NCBI GenBank assembly: GCA_900552145.1
Contig: URYW01000003.1
Location: 6,000 to 69,999, forward strand
DNA: 64,000 nt
Direction: 5' to 3'
Source: an uncultured Collinsella sp.
GTDB taxonomy: Bacteria; Actinomycetota; Coriobacteriia; Coriobacteriales; Coriobacteriaceae
The notes under the pieces were generated by a model. That model was not told the origin of the DNA. It was given only the letters and a program-made list of their open reading frames with translations, and made no database searches. Positions 42,987 to 53,435 of this stretch are shown in pieces (position 1 is the stretch's first letter; every line of letters begins with the position of its first letter). A program made the position numbers and the translations under genes.

Positions 42987-43670
42987 CTAGATTACGAAGA
43001 GGATCACCGCCATGAACTGGAAGATACTGCCGGCGAGCACCCACAGGTGAAACACACTGTGCAGATAACGCACGTTTTTGGCGATGTAGAACGGCACGCC
43101 CACGGTGTAGCACACGCCGCCGACAGCGAGCAGGGCAAGTGCCACGGGGTTGAGCAGCGACACGAGCTCGGGCAGCTTAAAGACGACGAGCCAGCCCATC
43201 AGCAGATAGACCAGACCGCTTACCCAATGCGGCTGGCGCTCACGCAAAAAGCACTCGAGGGCGATGCCGATAATGGCGATGGCCCATACGGCAAAAAACA
43301 GCACGGGGCCACCGTCGTTTGCGAGCGTGATGAGGCAAAACGGCGTATAGCTGCCAGCTATGAGCAGGTAGATGCAGCTGTGGTCGATAATGCGAAACAC
43401 ACGCTTGGCACCCGCGGGCTGAATCGCATGGTAGAGCGTGGAGGCAAGGTATTCGAGAATAATGCTGGCACCGTAGACGATTGCCGCGGCCATATGCGCC
43501 GGACCGCCACCGCGAAGAGCGGCAAATACGATCAAGAGCACAAGGCCTGCGATGCCCAGCAGGCTACCGACACCATGGGTGACGGAGTTCATGATCTCCT
43601 CGCCCACCGAGTAGTGCGGAACGGCCGCGGTCTTGGGTCGCGGCTTAGAACTGTCGCTCGAATCGGACAT
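42987..43670 (-). CDS. TrhA/hemolysin III-family membrane protein
   Basis: This 227-residue seven-helix protein belongs to the PAQR-like hemolysin III/TrhA family. Conserved metal-type residues appear in YLASTLYH, RIIDHSCIYLLIAGSYTPF and YLHSVFHLWVL. Bacterial members affect membrane fluidity or energetics; cytolysis is not established in general. ATG 43670 is taken as start, with GGAGG about eleven bases upstream; TTG 43688 would add six residues. A 114-base gap separates it from the CNNM gene downstream. Confidence 0.87.
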   Translation of the reverse strand: MSDSSDSSKPRPKTAAVPHYSVGEEIMNSVTHGVGSLLGIAGLVLLIVFAALRGGGPAHMAAAIVYGASIILEYLASTLYHAIQPAGAKRVFRIIDHSCIYLLIAGSYTPFCLITLANDGGPVLFFAVWAIAIIGIALECFLRERQPHWVSGLVYLLMGWLVVFKLPELVSLLNPVALALLAVGGVCYTVGVPFYIAKNVRYLHSVFHLWVLAGSIFQFMAVILFVI

Positions 43671-43777
43671 GCCGGTTACATCCTCCAACGTAAAGAGTTC
43701 TCAACACTATATCAAAGCGTCTAGATACGTGCGAAATTTGCACCATATGTGACCCTTTGTTTACCCATTCTTTGCTT

Positions 43778-43836
43778 GTTGACGCATCAACGGCAAACGC
43801 CCATAATGCGCTTGCATTAAATGTTGATGTATTAAC
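43778..43836 (+). promoter_or_regulatory. Promoter with two matching operators before the hydrolase gene
   Basis: TTGACG (43779-43784) and CATAAT (43802-43807) are 17 bases apart. Two related 14-base palindromes, GTTGACGCATCAAC (43778-43791, over the -35) and GTTGATGTATTAAC (43823-43836, just past the start point), lie 45 bases apart. The layout suggests repression by a dimeric regulator. Confidence 0.65.
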
Positions 43837-43856
43837 ATCTTATAGGAAAGCTTCTT

Positions 43857-44822
43857 ATGTCTCAAAACGCACGTTCCCATCGAAAGCTTAAGATAACCGT
43901 CGTTGTTGCGCTGGTGCTCGTTGTCGCGCTGCTGGGGTTTGCCGGAAACTTTTTGTTTGACTTTGCCCTGAACCCCCAAGCGCCCTACACCATGAAGATG
44001 ATGCAGGATGGTAAGGCCGACAAAAAAGGTGAGCAGCCGGATGCCGAGGAAACCGAGGCGCGGGCGTGGTTTAAAGAGAACCGCGAGAGCAGCAGCCTCA
44101 CCGCAGATGACGGAACCGAGCTCGCCGCTTGGTATTTTGCTGCACCGGAGAGCACGCACGACTACGCCGTCTGCCTGCATGGATATACCAACGAGCCCAT
44201 CGGTATGGCCCGATACGCCAAACGATTCCACGACCGCGGCATGAACGTACTCGCACCAGCCGCCCGCGCCCACGAGCGCTCCGGCGGCGACTATATCGGC
44301 ATGGGCTGGCCCGAGCGCCTCGACATCGTCGCATGGATCGAGCGAATCGTTCAGGCTGACCCCGAGGCGCGCATCCTGGTCTTTGGCGAGTCGATGGGTG
44401 CGGCAACCGCCATGAACGTCGCGGGGGAATCTCTGCCCGCAAACGTAAAATGCATTATCGAGGACTGCGGTTATACGAGCGTTTGGGACGAGTTTTCCCT
44501 GCAGCTCAAGGATGTGTTCGGCCTGCCCAGCTTTCCCTTGCTCGATGTAGCAAACTTGGTGTGCAACGTGCGCGCGGGCTACGACTTTCATAAGGCGAGC
44601 AGTGTGGAGCAACTCAAACACGCGACGGTTCCCATGCTGTTTATCCACGGCGACCAGGACACCTTTGTACCGTACAGTATGCTCGACCAAAACTACGAGG
44701 CGTGCGCCAGCAAGGTCAAGCAAAAGCTCACCATCCATGGCGCCACCCACGCCAAGAGTGCGCAAGTTGACCCCGAGCTCTACTGGAACACAGTCAATAA
44801 CTTCCTCGACGAGCACTTTTAG
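43857..44822 (+). CDS. Membrane-anchored alpha/beta hydrolase
   Basis: The 321-residue protein has one N-terminal membrane helix (residues 12-35) and an alpha/beta hydrolase domain facing outward: oxyanion region CLHGYTNEP, nucleophile Ser179 in GESMG, Asp in HGDQDTFVP and His in GATHAKS. This fits the serine aminopeptidase S33/BAAT-like group commonly annotated as hydrolases; the substrate is unknown. GGAAAGC precedes the ATG. It is a single-gene unit with its own operator-bearing promoter and a terminator. Confidence 0.85.
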   Translation: MSQNARSHRKLKITVVVALVLVVALLGFAGNFLFDFALNPQAPYTMKMMQDGKADKKGEQPDAEETEARAWFKENRESSSLTADDGTELAAWYFAAPESTHDYAVCLHGYTNEPIGMARYAKRFHDRGMNVLAPAARAHERSGGDYIGMGWPERLDIVAWIERIVQADPEARILVFGESMGAATAMNVAGESLPANVKCIIEDCGYTSVWDEFSLQLKDVFGLPSFPLLDVANLVCNVRAGYDFHKASSVEQLKHATVPMLFIHGDQDTFVPYSMLDQNYEACASKVKQKLTIHGATHAKSAQVDPELYWNTVNNFLDEHF

Positions 44823-44899
44823 GCAAAAAGCAACGTCTGGGGTTTTGTTGCCTAAAACGCCTTGTGGTCGGCGGTATTCGATTTTTCACCTCGCTTCCG

Positions 44900-44938
44900 A
44901 AAAGCCGCCCGTGAGCGCTGTGCTCACAGGCGGCTTTT
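44900..44938. terminator. Bidirectional terminator
   Basis: AAAAGCCGCC and GGCGGCTTTT, with an inner GTGAGC/GCTCAC pair, form a strong stem with A and T runs on both sides, between the convergent hydrolase and DUF362 genes. Confidence 0.92.
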
Positions 44939-44986
44939 ACTTACGTTGCGCTGCTAAAAGAACGCGATTTGTCCAATAACCGGACG

Positions 44987-46192
44987 CTACTTGACCTCGA
45001 TGAGCTCGTACTCGCTCGTGCCAAGGCCGATCTTCTCGGCATGCGCGATGCACGCGCGCCAGTCGGTGTCGGGATGCGTGATGCAGAAGGGATCCTTGGC
45101 CTGCTCGCCCTCCAGATGCTCGTGATTGTGCTCCATCTTGGCCGCGCTATCGGTGAGCTCGGTGTTGGGCAGCGGCTCGGATGCCATGACGGCATCGGCA
45201 CAGGCCTGGTCGATGGCGACCGGGTCGAAGCTCGCGAACATGCCGATGTCGTTGACGATGGGCGTGTCGTTTTCGGGATGGCAATCGCAGTTGGGGCTGA
45301 TGTCCATGGCGAGCGAAATGTGGAAGCTCGGGCGGCCGTCGACGACGGCCTTGGTGTACTCGGCGATCTTACAGTTGAGCACGTTGGCCGCGGCGTCATA
45401 GCCGGGCTTGATGCAGTCCTGGTTGCATGCCGCAATGCAGCGTCCGCAGCCTACGCAGCGATCGTGGTCGATGGCGGCCACGTGCACCGTGCGAGTAGCG
45501 CCGCTGGCAAGCTCGCGCTCGCGGGTGTCGTCGAACGAGATAGCGTCGTGTGCGCAGATCTTTTCGCATGCACGGCAGCCAACGCAGTGCTCGGTCGCGA
45601 CGTTCGGCTTGCCGGCGGCATGCTGCTCCATCTTGCCGGCACGGCTGCCGCCACCCATACCCAAGTTCTTCATGGCGCCGCCAAAACCGGCCTGCTCATG
45701 GCCCTTAAAGTGGGTGAGGCTGATCACGATATCGGCATCCATGAGCGCCTGACCGATCTTGGCCTCATGCACGTACTCGCCGCCCTCGACCGGGACGAGC
45801 GCCTCGTCAGTACCCTTGAGGCCGTCGGCGATGATGATCTGGCAACCCGTGGCATACGGGGTAAAGCCGTTCTGGTAGGCAGTGTCGATGTGCTCGAGCG
45901 CGTTTTTGCGGCTACCGACGTAGAGCGTGTTGCAGTCGGTAAGGAAGGGCTTGCCGCCCAGCTCCTTCACGACATCCGCGACGGCGCGGGCGTAGTTGGG
46001 GCGCAAAAAGCTCAGGTTGCCCAGCTCGCCAAAGTGAATCTTGATGGCGACGAACTTGTTCTCAAAGTCGATCTGCTCGATACCGGCGTGACGTATGAGG
46101 CGCTTGAGCTTGTCGAGCTGGCTCTCGCGAGCATGCGTGCGCAGGTTGGTGAAGTACACCTTAGCGGGTGCTGCGGGTGCAGTTGCGGTCAT
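44987..46192 (-). CDS. DUF362 domain protein with two 4Fe-4S clusters
   Basis: The 401-residue cytoplasmic protein has an N-terminal DUF362 domain (residues 1-190, including LTHFKGHEQAGFGGAMKNLGMG) and a ferredoxin-like insert with CVGCRACEKICAHDA and CVGCGRCIAACNQDC. Such proteins are thought to serve as electron carriers or maturation factors in anaerobes, but their partners are unknown. GAGGGG lies before the ATG. Monocistronic, with a terminator behind it. Confidence 0.88.
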   Translation of the reverse strand: MTATAPAAPAKVYFTNLRTHARESQLDKLKRLIRHAGIEQIDFENKFVAIKIHFGELGNLSFLRPNYARAVADVVKELGGKPFLTDCNTLYVGSRKNALEHIDTAYQNGFTPYATGCQIIIADGLKGTDEALVPVEGGEYVHEAKIGQALMDADIVISLTHFKGHEQAGFGGAMKNLGMGGGSRAGKMEQHAAGKPNVATEHCVGCRACEKICAHDAISFDDTRERELASGATRTVHVAAIDHDRCVGCGRCIAACNQDCIKPGYDAAANVLNCKIAEYTKAVVDGRPSFHISLAMDISPNCDCHPENDTPIVNDIGMFASFDPVAIDQACADAVMASEPLPNTELTDSAAKMEHNHEHLEGEQAKDPFCITHPDTDWRACIAHAEKIGLGTSEYELIEVK

Positions 46193-46275
46193 AGATATAT
46201 CCCCTCGGTCTATATGGCGTTACAGACATAAGAGGATGGTACCCGTTAAAGCGGGGTTAATGTCAAGCACGGCGC

Positions 46276-46430
46276 CTAGTCATTGGGTACTCATTGGGGA
46301 CAGACTTAAATGACTGAAACCACTCATTGGGGACGGACTTAAATGAGCGCCTCGCCACCTGGCAGCTAGGGACGTTCCTTTCCTGCCGGCAGCTGGGGAC
46401 AGTCCTTGCCATCCCGGCCGGCAGACCGGC
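46276..46430. repeat. GGGGAC repeats and a composite GCCGGCAG element
   Basis: Two GGGGAC repeats (about 46283-46311 and 46320-46348, arms ACTCATT/AATGA) are followed by a composite element at 46354-46430 with CTGCCGGC/GCCGGCAG arms that recurs at 50864-50943. The rest of the 375-base stretch 46193-46567 is GC-rich with repeated GGCGCG/GGCGTG and no gene. Confidence 0.7.
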
Positions 46431-46567
46431 GAATCATCGGCATCTGGTAAGAGGGACGCGCCGTCACGTTTGTGGCGGCGCGCCTTGGTTTGGCGGCGCG
46501 TTCTGGCGTGGCCACAATCTGGTTTGATGGCGTGCCCTGGCGTGACGGAACGTCCTGGCGCGGACCG

Positions 46568-47212
46568 CTAGCCCTTTCGCGCGACCAGATGCGCGCGGAA
46601 TCCCTTCTGTGCCTCGAGCTTGAGCGGGGTGAGCCCGGATTCCTCGACGAGTGCACGCAGCTCGGACAGCTTGAGGATGCGCACGTCGCCATGGCCCAAG
46701 AGGCGTGCCAGCGGTAGCTCGATGTTGTTCATGAGCCAGACCGCGACATCGTTCGAGGTGTAGTCGCGGAGGACCAGTCGCCCGCCGGGCCGAAGGACGC
46801 GTGCCACCTCGGCGAAGAACCTCTCCGGATGCGGGTAGTGGTGGAAGCTGTTGGAGCAGAGCACGACGTCGAAGCTCCGGGGCTCGAAGGGCAGTGCCTC
46901 CGCGTCTCCGACGACAAAGCTGACGTTATCGAGCCGCTTTGCCCGGGCGACGTCGATCATCCCGGGTGTGAGGTCGAGTCCAGTCAAGTGCTTGTTGGGG
47001 TACTGGGCGTGGAGCAGTTCTAGGACGGCCCCGGTTCCACAGCCCACGTCGAGCGCGTCCTCGAACGGTTCGAGCTCAAGCTCCTCGAGCATTTGCGGAT
47101 AGTCGTCCTTGCACATCTCGTAAATGCCGGCATGGCCGGATTCGTAGACCTTTGCCGCCTCGGTGAACTCCTTGATGGAGAGCTGCTTGAGCTCCTCTGC
47201 CGATCTTGCCAT
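46568..47212 (-). CDS. Class I SAM-dependent methyltransferase
   Basis: This 214-residue protein has the SAM-binding glycine motif LDVGCGTGAV (residues 54-63), the acidic end of strand 2 in LTGLDLTPGMIDVA, motif II in DAEALPFEPRSFDVV and VLRPGGRLVLRD. It belongs to the UbiE/arsenite-like methyltransferase group; the substrate is unknown. ATG 47212 follows GGAG by five bases; a longer frame to 47563 lacks family similarity. It lies alone between repeats and the terminator of the ABC genes. Confidence 0.85.
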   Translation of the reverse strand: MARSAEELKQLSIKEFTEAAKVYESGHAGIYEMCKDDYPQMLEELELEPFEDALDVGCGTGAVLELLHAQYPNKHLTGLDLTPGMIDVARAKRLDNVSFVVGDAEALPFEPRSFDVVLCSNSFHHYPHPERFFAEVARVLRPGGRLVLRDYTSNDVAVWLMNNIELPLARLLGHGDVRILKLSELRALVEESGLTPLKLEAQKGFRAHLVARKG

Positions 47213-47283
47213 GGGTCTCCTTCTGTTCGGGGAAGTCTGACGTTGCGCGCGTTTGCCCACGTCGGGCCTGGCGGGCAAATAAC

Positions 47284-47317
47284 GCGGGGGCACCCTTCCT
47301 TCGGTTCGTGCCCCCGC
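47284..47317 (-). terminator. Terminator of the ABC permease operon
   Basis: GCGGGGGCAC and its complement pair across 14 bases, 15 bases after the stop at 47332; a short T-rich stretch follows. Confidence 0.7.
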
Positions 47318-47331
47318 GTGCGGGCGGTTCT

Positions 47332-49998
47332 CTATTCCTGGACCTTCAGCGCCTCGGAGAGGCTCACGCGCTTGATGGAGCGCGTGTGCAGCAGTGCCAC
47401 GACCAGGTAGGTTGCAAAGCCGATTCCTGCGCACGCCGCCATGGACCAAGCGGGCACGTAGATCTCGATATTGCCGTTGTAGGCGAGCAGCATCGAGCGG
47501 AAGATGGCCGTCAGCGAGCCAATAATGACCGGCAGGCTCAGCACGAGCGACGCCGCCACGCACAGCGTGATCGAGCGGATGTACAGATGCGAGATCTCGC
47601 TGTCGCGATAGCCAAAGACTTTCATGTAGCTAATCGAACGGGCGCTGTGGTCGATCACAGCCTTGGTCAGCAGGTACATAAACAGCAAGAAGATGAACAC
47701 CGCAAGCCCAACCATCATGCCGATCATTTTGCTCATCATGCCGATGAACTGGTCGCCCACGGCGCGCATGTCGTCGGGCGTGGTGTCGCCGGCAAAGTAG
47801 CGCGAGTCGAGGTCGAGTTTCTCGTCGCTCACATAGCCGTTAAAGTAGGAGGCGTCGTTGTCGAACAGCTCGTTAAAGTCGTCGATACTCATATAGATAT
47901 TCATGTCCGACTTGGAACCCCAGGCGCAGTCCTTGCCCACATACTCAAGGGAATAATTCTTGCCCTCGTACTTGTCGCGAAGCTTAACCTTCTGGCCCTC
48001 GCTCCAGCCAAACTTATCGAGCAGGCCACCGCCAAAGACGACGCGCCCATCGCCGACGTCCAGCCCTTTCCAGTAGCGCGAATCGGGCGAGATGCCGTAG
48101 ACGGAAATCGTCTCCTCGCCATTTCCATCGCCGCGGTCGTATTGCAGCTGGTAAACGGCGTATTTCTCGGCCTGTGCAATTGCGCCCATACCGTTATCGG
48201 TCGTGTTGACCGGGTGGATGTCGTCGTTGTCAGTGTCAATCTTAGAGGCCTTGTCAATCAGGTCGATAGCCTCGTCGCGGTCACAGCCAAGGGCATCGGC
48301 AAGGTCATCGAGGCGTGCATAAAGCGCATCCTTCTTGTCCTGGACCTTGGCAAGCGCGTCCTGCGCCGCGGCCAGGCTCTCGGCAGACGGGGATGCGGTC
48401 GCGGCATCGGCCGCCGCCTGCGCCGCATCGGCCGCGTCGTCAAGCTCGTCATCGGCATCCCGGGCGGCGGAAAGCAGCGCGCCGTCAACCGATTGCAAGC
48501 GCTCGAGCGCCGACCACTGCTCGCGCTCCTCGACAGTGCCATTGAGCTCTAGCGGGGCCTTGAGCGTGTACTGGTGCTCGGCGACCAAGCTTGTCTCGAG
48601 GTTGTCCGCATAGTGCGTCATCGTGGGCAGAATCGCCAGGCCAAAGAGCAGCAGCAGCGAGGCAAATGCAATGCCCACGAAAAGCGTGGCGAAGTTGCCC
48701 AGGTTGCGCAGGAAGATCCGCAGGCGGAAACGCGTGACAAAACCCATTCGCTCCGGCAGTTGCATACCACGCTTGGTACCCGACTTGCCGCTCGCCTCGT
48801 GACGAAGGAACTGCAACGGCGTCTTGCCCATCTTGCGAAGCAGGCCCACCAGCGTGATGAGGATGAGCGCGGCGGCGGGAACCACGGCGCACTTCACAAA
48901 GATCTCCCAGCTCCAGTACACCTGGAAAGGCGGCAAGCTATAGGAGCCGTAATACAGGCTGCGCATGGGCTCGGTAAAGAACGTCACGCCGAGCGCGGTG
49001 CCCAAAAGCGCCGCGACCACGCCCACGATGGCGGGAAGTGCCAGGTAGTGCAGCACGATCTCGCGTCGACGATAGCCGCTGGCGAGCAGCGTGCCGATGA
49101 TGGCGCTCTCCTCCTCGATGGTGGCGTCGGTAAGGACCACGAAGACGAACGCCATGATCACGATGATGATGTCGAGCAGCGTCATCCACATCATGGAGTC
49201 GCCATCCACGTCGTCGCGCGCATAGCCAATGCCTTGGTTGGAATCGGCATCGATCAGATCGTTCACGCGCGCATCGGCGTCGGTCAGTGCCTCTACCATA
49301 TCCTGCTCCGCATCGACGCGATCCGCGGTGGGGAGGTCGCGATCGGTAAAGGTAAAGGAGTAGGTGTAGGCAGGCGCGCCGCCGGCGTCCTCAAGCGCGG
49401 CAAAACCGGCGTCGGTAACCTCGGCAACACCATAGGTGACGGTGTTAATCGTAAAGTCGGAGTTATTGAGGAACAACGCCTGGCTATCGGGCTGGGTCAT
49501 GATGCCGCAGATGGTGTAGGTGCGACCCTCAAGCTCGACCTTATCGCCCACGGCGAGGCCGTTGTTGGTGGCAAAGACACGGTCGATGGCCACCTCGTCG
49601 TCCGCCTTAGGCTGCCTACCCTCGCAGTAGGACGCAATGTCCACCTTGGTACGGTGCGCATAGGTGCGCAGCGTGCGCTTGGTGCCGTCGTCGCCGGACG
49701 CCTTTTTGATGATGGCATCGATAGAGAAGTTCTTGTAGAGCGTAACACCGCCGACGTCACTGGCGGCATCCTCGGCAGCCTTGAGCTGCTCCTCGGTCGC
49801 CTCGAAGGAGGTGGTCACGCGGCCGTCCTCAATCGTGTACGCATCGCGCATGCCGTCGATAAGGCAACCGATGGAGTGGGCCGCGAGCAAAAAGCCCGAG
49901 GTGAGGGCAATGCTTCCGCACATAAGCAAAAAGATGCCCAGGTACTTGCCGATATTGCGGCGCAGCTCGCGCGGGAGACGTTTTGCGAGAGGTGTCAT
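47332..49998 (-). CDS. FtsX-type ABC transporter permease
   Basis: The 888-residue protein has an N-terminal membrane helix, a large outer domain, three central helices, a second membrane core and a final helix set: the layout of large FtsX/MacB-like permeases (two FtsX domains). The extracytoplasmic region between residues about 510 and 590 is an Ala/Asp-rich coiled coil (for example DELDDAADAAQAAADAA). It pairs with the ATPase whose stop lies eight bases upstream. Such systems export peptides or lipids or drive wall hydrolases; the substrate is unknown. ATG 49998 is preferred to TTG 50013, which would overlap the ATPase gene. Confidence 0.85.
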   Translation of the reverse strand: MTPLAKRLPRELRRNIGKYLGIFLLMCGSIALTSGFLLAAHSIGCLIDGMRDAYTIEDGRVTTSFEATEEQLKAAEDAASDVGGVTLYKNFSIDAIIKKASGDDGTKRTLRTYAHRTKVDIASYCEGRQPKADDEVAIDRVFATNNGLAVGDKVELEGRTYTICGIMTQPDSQALFLNNSDFTINTVTYGVAEVTDAGFAALEDAGGAPAYTYSFTFTDRDLPTADRVDAEQDMVEALTDADARVNDLIDADSNQGIGYARDDVDGDSMMWMTLLDIIIVIMAFVFVVLTDATIEEESAIIGTLLASGYRRREIVLHYLALPAIVGVVAALLGTALGVTFFTEPMRSLYYGSYSLPPFQVYWSWEIFVKCAVVPAAALILITLVGLLRKMGKTPLQFLRHEASGKSGTKRGMQLPERMGFVTRFRLRIFLRNLGNFATLFVGIAFASLLLLFGLAILPTMTHYADNLETSLVAEHQYTLKAPLELNGTVEEREQWSALERLQSVDGALLSAARDADDELDDAADAAQAAADAATASPSAESLAAAQDALAKVQDKKDALYARLDDLADALGCDRDEAIDLIDKASKIDTDNDDIHPVNTTDNGMGAIAQAEKYAVYQLQYDRGDGNGEETISVYGISPDSRYWKGLDVGDGRVVFGGGLLDKFGWSEGQKVKLRDKYEGKNYSLEYVGKDCAWGSKSDMNIYMSIDDFNELFDNDASYFNGYVSDEKLDLDSRYFAGDTTPDDMRAVGDQFIGMMSKMIGMMVGLAVFIFLLFMYLLTKAVIDHSARSISYMKVFGYRDSEISHLYIRSITLCVAASLVLSLPVIIGSLTAIFRSMLLAYNGNIEIYVPAWSMAACAGIGFATYLVVALLHTRSIKRVSLSEALKVQE

Positions 49999-50006
49999 GG
50001 CGCCGC

Positions 50007-50720
<714 letters not shown>

Positions 50721-50813
50721 GGTATCCCCCGTTGTTAGCCTCGTACTACTTTATGAACGTAATAGTAAACCTTGGCGAACTATTTTGGGGCGAGAGTGGG
50801 GATTTGTTTCAAG

Positions 50814-51038
50814 ACTAGTCATTGGGGACGTTCTTAAATGACTAGCTGTTGGGGACACTCTTTCGCCACCCGGCAGTTAGGGACGTTCCCTTTCTGCCGG
50901 CAGCTGGGGACAGTCCTTGGCAACCCGGCCGGCAAGCCGGCGGTTCGGCAAAGACTGTCCCCAATGACTAGTCGTTTAAGCCTGTCCCCAATGACCACTC
51001 TTGGTCGTTTAAGTCTGTCCCCAATGAGTACCCGATGA
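50814..51038. repeat. Cluster of GGGGAC repeats and composite element
   Basis: 50814-50845 has arms CTAGTCATT/AATGACTAG; a composite element with CTGCCGGC/GCCGGCA arms lies at 50864-50943; two further GGGGAC repeats with TTTAAG-x-CTGTCCCC cores lie at about 50965-50997 and 51003-51034. This fills most of the 326-base gene-free stretch 50721-51046, together with the ABC operon promoter region. Confidence 0.75.
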
Positions 51039-51046
51039 CTAGGTGG

Positions 51047-52252
51047 CTAGGCGCGGGATTTGGTGCGTGAGAGGGCCAGGCCTGCGGCGGCGATGGCCAC
51101 GGCAAAGAGCACGGTGACGCCCAGGTCGCAGGCGATGTCGCCCAACATGGCAGACGTCAGGTCCGACGCGAGCGCCTTGCCGATCGCGTCGTTCACCCAA
51201 TATGTCGGCACAAAGTGCGCCACGGTCTGCACGGCCGGGCCCATCAGCGACAGCGGCATCCAGGCGCCACCCAAAAACGTCATGAGCATGCCAAGCAGGT
51301 TGCCCACACCGTTGAGCAGCTCCTCGCGCGCGCCCAGGCTCGACAGCGTAAAGCCAACGGCCAGTGGCGTCAGCGCTAGGGCAAACGTTGCCGCCAGCGC
51401 AAGGCAGACGCGGCCCACGCCGACCTCGGCAACCGCGCTGGCAAAGCCCACGACGCCCATCATGCTCGACACAAACCAGATACAGACGGTGAGCACGGCG
51501 GCGGCCGCAAACACGGCAAGCGAACGCTGGCGATCGGAGATTGGGCCGGCATCCATGCGGCGCACGCGCTCGGGCTCGTTCATGCCCGAAAACACCAAGC
51601 CCACCGACACGATGACCGACGAGATAATCGCGTACGCGCCAAAGTTGAAGTACGACTCGAGCGTGGCGGCAGCAGCCGAGTCGACCTTGACCCGCTCGAT
51701 CTGGACCTCCGCGCGCTTTGCAGCGGCATGTTCGGCGGCCTTGGCAACGTCGCCGTTGGAGGCAGTGGGCTCAAGTGCGGCTGCAGCGCCCGCGAGCGAG
51801 ATCCAGCGCGAAGCCTCGGCAGACGAAAGCGCCGCCGCCATGGTGCCGGCACCGTAGGTCACATCGAGCTTGGGCAGGGACTCCCCCGCGCGGGCAGCCG
51901 CGACCAGGTCGTCCTCGAACCCCTCCGGGATAAAGAACACGCAGTCGGCGCTGCCCTTGGCGCTGTTGCTCTTGGAGAGCGCGTCCGCAAGGTCGTACGT
52001 GTCGTCGCCGACGCCCGTGACCAGGTCAAACCGCGAACCTAGATGCTTGGTAAGCGCACGCGAAAGGTCGCTGTCGTCGCGGTCGACCACGATCACGTTG
52101 GCATCGTAGGGCTTGTACTCGGTGAGCTGCGACGAGTTCCAGCTCACCGATGCCGCGATAAATACGCCCATGAGCGAGATGAACACCGTATAGATGATCA
52201 GGTAGAACGGGTGCGCCAGCGCCATGCGAAGCGCGGTCTTAAAGGTGCTCAT
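51047..52252 (-). CDS. ABC-2 type transporter permease
   Basis: The 401-residue protein has one N-terminal membrane helix, an outer domain of about 170 residues and five or six C-terminal helices, as in the YhgE/ABC-2 permease family. It is the last gene of a three-gene operon with the ATPase at 53436 and a second permease whose 3' end it overlaps by 14 bases. AGGAG lies five bases before ATG 52252. The two different permeases probably form a heterodimer. Substrate unknown; the divergent two-component system suggests a response to a membrane-active compound. Confidence 0.85.
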   Translation of the reverse strand: MSTFKTALRMALAHPFYLIIYTVFISLMGVFIAASVSWNSSQLTEYKPYDANVIVVDRDDSDLSRALTKHLGSRFDLVTGVGDDTYDLADALSKSNSAKGSADCVFFIPEGFEDDLVAAARAGESLPKLDVTYGAGTMAAALSSAEASRWISLAGAAAALEPTASNGDVAKAAEHAAAKRAEVQIERVKVDSAAAATLESYFNFGAYAIISSVIVSVGLVFSGMNEPERVRRMDAGPISDRQRSLAVFAAAAVLTVCIWFVSSMMGVVGFASAVAEVGVGRVCLALAATFALALTPLAVGFTLSSLGAREELLNGVGNLLGMLMTFLGGAWMPLSLMGPAVQTVAHFVPTYWVNDAIGKALASDLTSAMLGDIACDLGVTVLFAVAIAAAGLALSRTKSRA

Positions 52253-53426
52253 AGCGGCTCCTTCCAAAGATCAGCGTAGCGGCGGCAACGAACAGCAGCG
52301 CCATAAGGACCAGCGCGCCCGCACGGATGACAAAGGGACCCAGGTCCTCAAAGAAATACAGGCGGTTGAACATGTCGCAGATAAGCTTGACGGGGTTGAG
52401 CCAGCACTCGGCCGGACAGGCGCGGGCGACGTCGTCGGCAAGCGCCATCGCCGGCTCGCCGTAGAGGCCGGCGAACAAGGCGCACGTGGTAGCAAAGCCC
52501 GTGAGGATGCCGGACTTGGACGCCTTGCCGCCCTTAACGGGAAGCGTGCCCACAAAGAGCCCCAGGCCCGTGGCGGCAAGCGCGGAAGCGGCACCGCCCA
52601 CCAGCCACAGCCCCTCGCGCCCGCCAAAGTCGACGCTCACGACCAGGCGCACGTAGCCGATCGCGATCGTCATCGAGGCAAAGGAGACCAGCCACGAGCC
52701 AACAAAGATGCCGGCCAGCGACGCTGTCTTGGAAAGACCGCCCACGCAGCGACGTGCACCAAGGCCGGACAGATTGGGCTGCAGGTCGACGACGCTCAAG
52801 GCGGTAAACTCGGCAGACATCATCGCGACCAGGCCAAAGAGCGCGTAGTAGTAGATGACCGTGCCGTCGGGCGTGGTGCGTGTCAGGCTTACGCGGCGGG
52901 TGCCGCCCTCGAGCGACAGGGCGCGCGCAACCGCCTCCGGGTCGGCGAGCGCCGCCGGATTGTCCTGGGCAATCTGGCGCATGAGCTCGGCATTTTGCGT
53001 ATACGAGCTTGCCACCGTCTCCAAAATTCTGCGATCGGTGAGCACCGACGATGCGCGCGAGCTGTCGTAGCTCGATAGCAGTGTGAGCTTGGGTGTGCCC
53101 GCGACATCGACCGTGTAGATGCCCGCAACCTCGCCGGCCTTAAGCGCACGGTTCGCATCGGCTGCGTCGTCGAGCTCGTAGATCTCGAGCAGCTGATCGT
53201 CGCCTTCCTTGGCAAGCGAAGCCGCCGCATCCTTAAAGGTCGAGGCGTCCCAGGCCTCATCCGCTACGACGGCCACTGGCACCGGGTCGATCTTGCCGTC
53301 GGAGCTGAGGTTCGCAAACATAAACATAAACATCGTGGAAAGCGCGATGGGAAAGAGAGCGCCCCAAACCCACGTGCTCGGCCGGCGCAGCAGCGTCTTG
53401 ACCGTAATGATAATGGTGTTGAACAT
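52239..53426 (-). CDS. ABC-2 type transporter permease
   Basis: The 395-residue protein begins with a membrane helix (WGALFPIALSTMFMFMFAN), followed by an outer domain of about 150 residues and a C-terminal six-helix membrane core, the same build as its partner at 51047. Its stop overlaps the partner start, and its start follows the ATPase stop by nine bases, so all three are translated together. Confidence 0.85.
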   Translation of the reverse strand: MFNTIIITVKTLLRRPSTWVWGALFPIALSTMFMFMFANLSSDGKIDPVPVAVVADEAWDASTFKDAAASLAKEGDDQLLEIYELDDAADANRALKAGEVAGIYTVDVAGTPKLTLLSSYDSSRASSVLTDRRILETVASSYTQNAELMRQIAQDNPAALADPEAVARALSLEGGTRRVSLTRTTPDGTVIYYYALFGLVAMMSAEFTALSVVDLQPNLSGLGARRCVGGLSKTASLAGIFVGSWLVSFASMTIAIGYVRLVVSVDFGGREGLWLVGGAASALAATGLGLFVGTLPVKGGKASKSGILTGFATTCALFAGLYGEPAMALADDVARACPAECWLNPVKLICDMFNRLYFFEDLGPFVIRAGALVLMALLFVAAATLIFGRSRYEHL

Positions 53427-53435
53427 GGCCGCCCC

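Noticed and set aside
50814..51038. Regularly repeated GGGGAC units that could suggest a CRISPR array.
   Set aside because: Repeat units are palindromes of differing arm sequence, spacing is irregular, strands alternate, and no cas gene is near.
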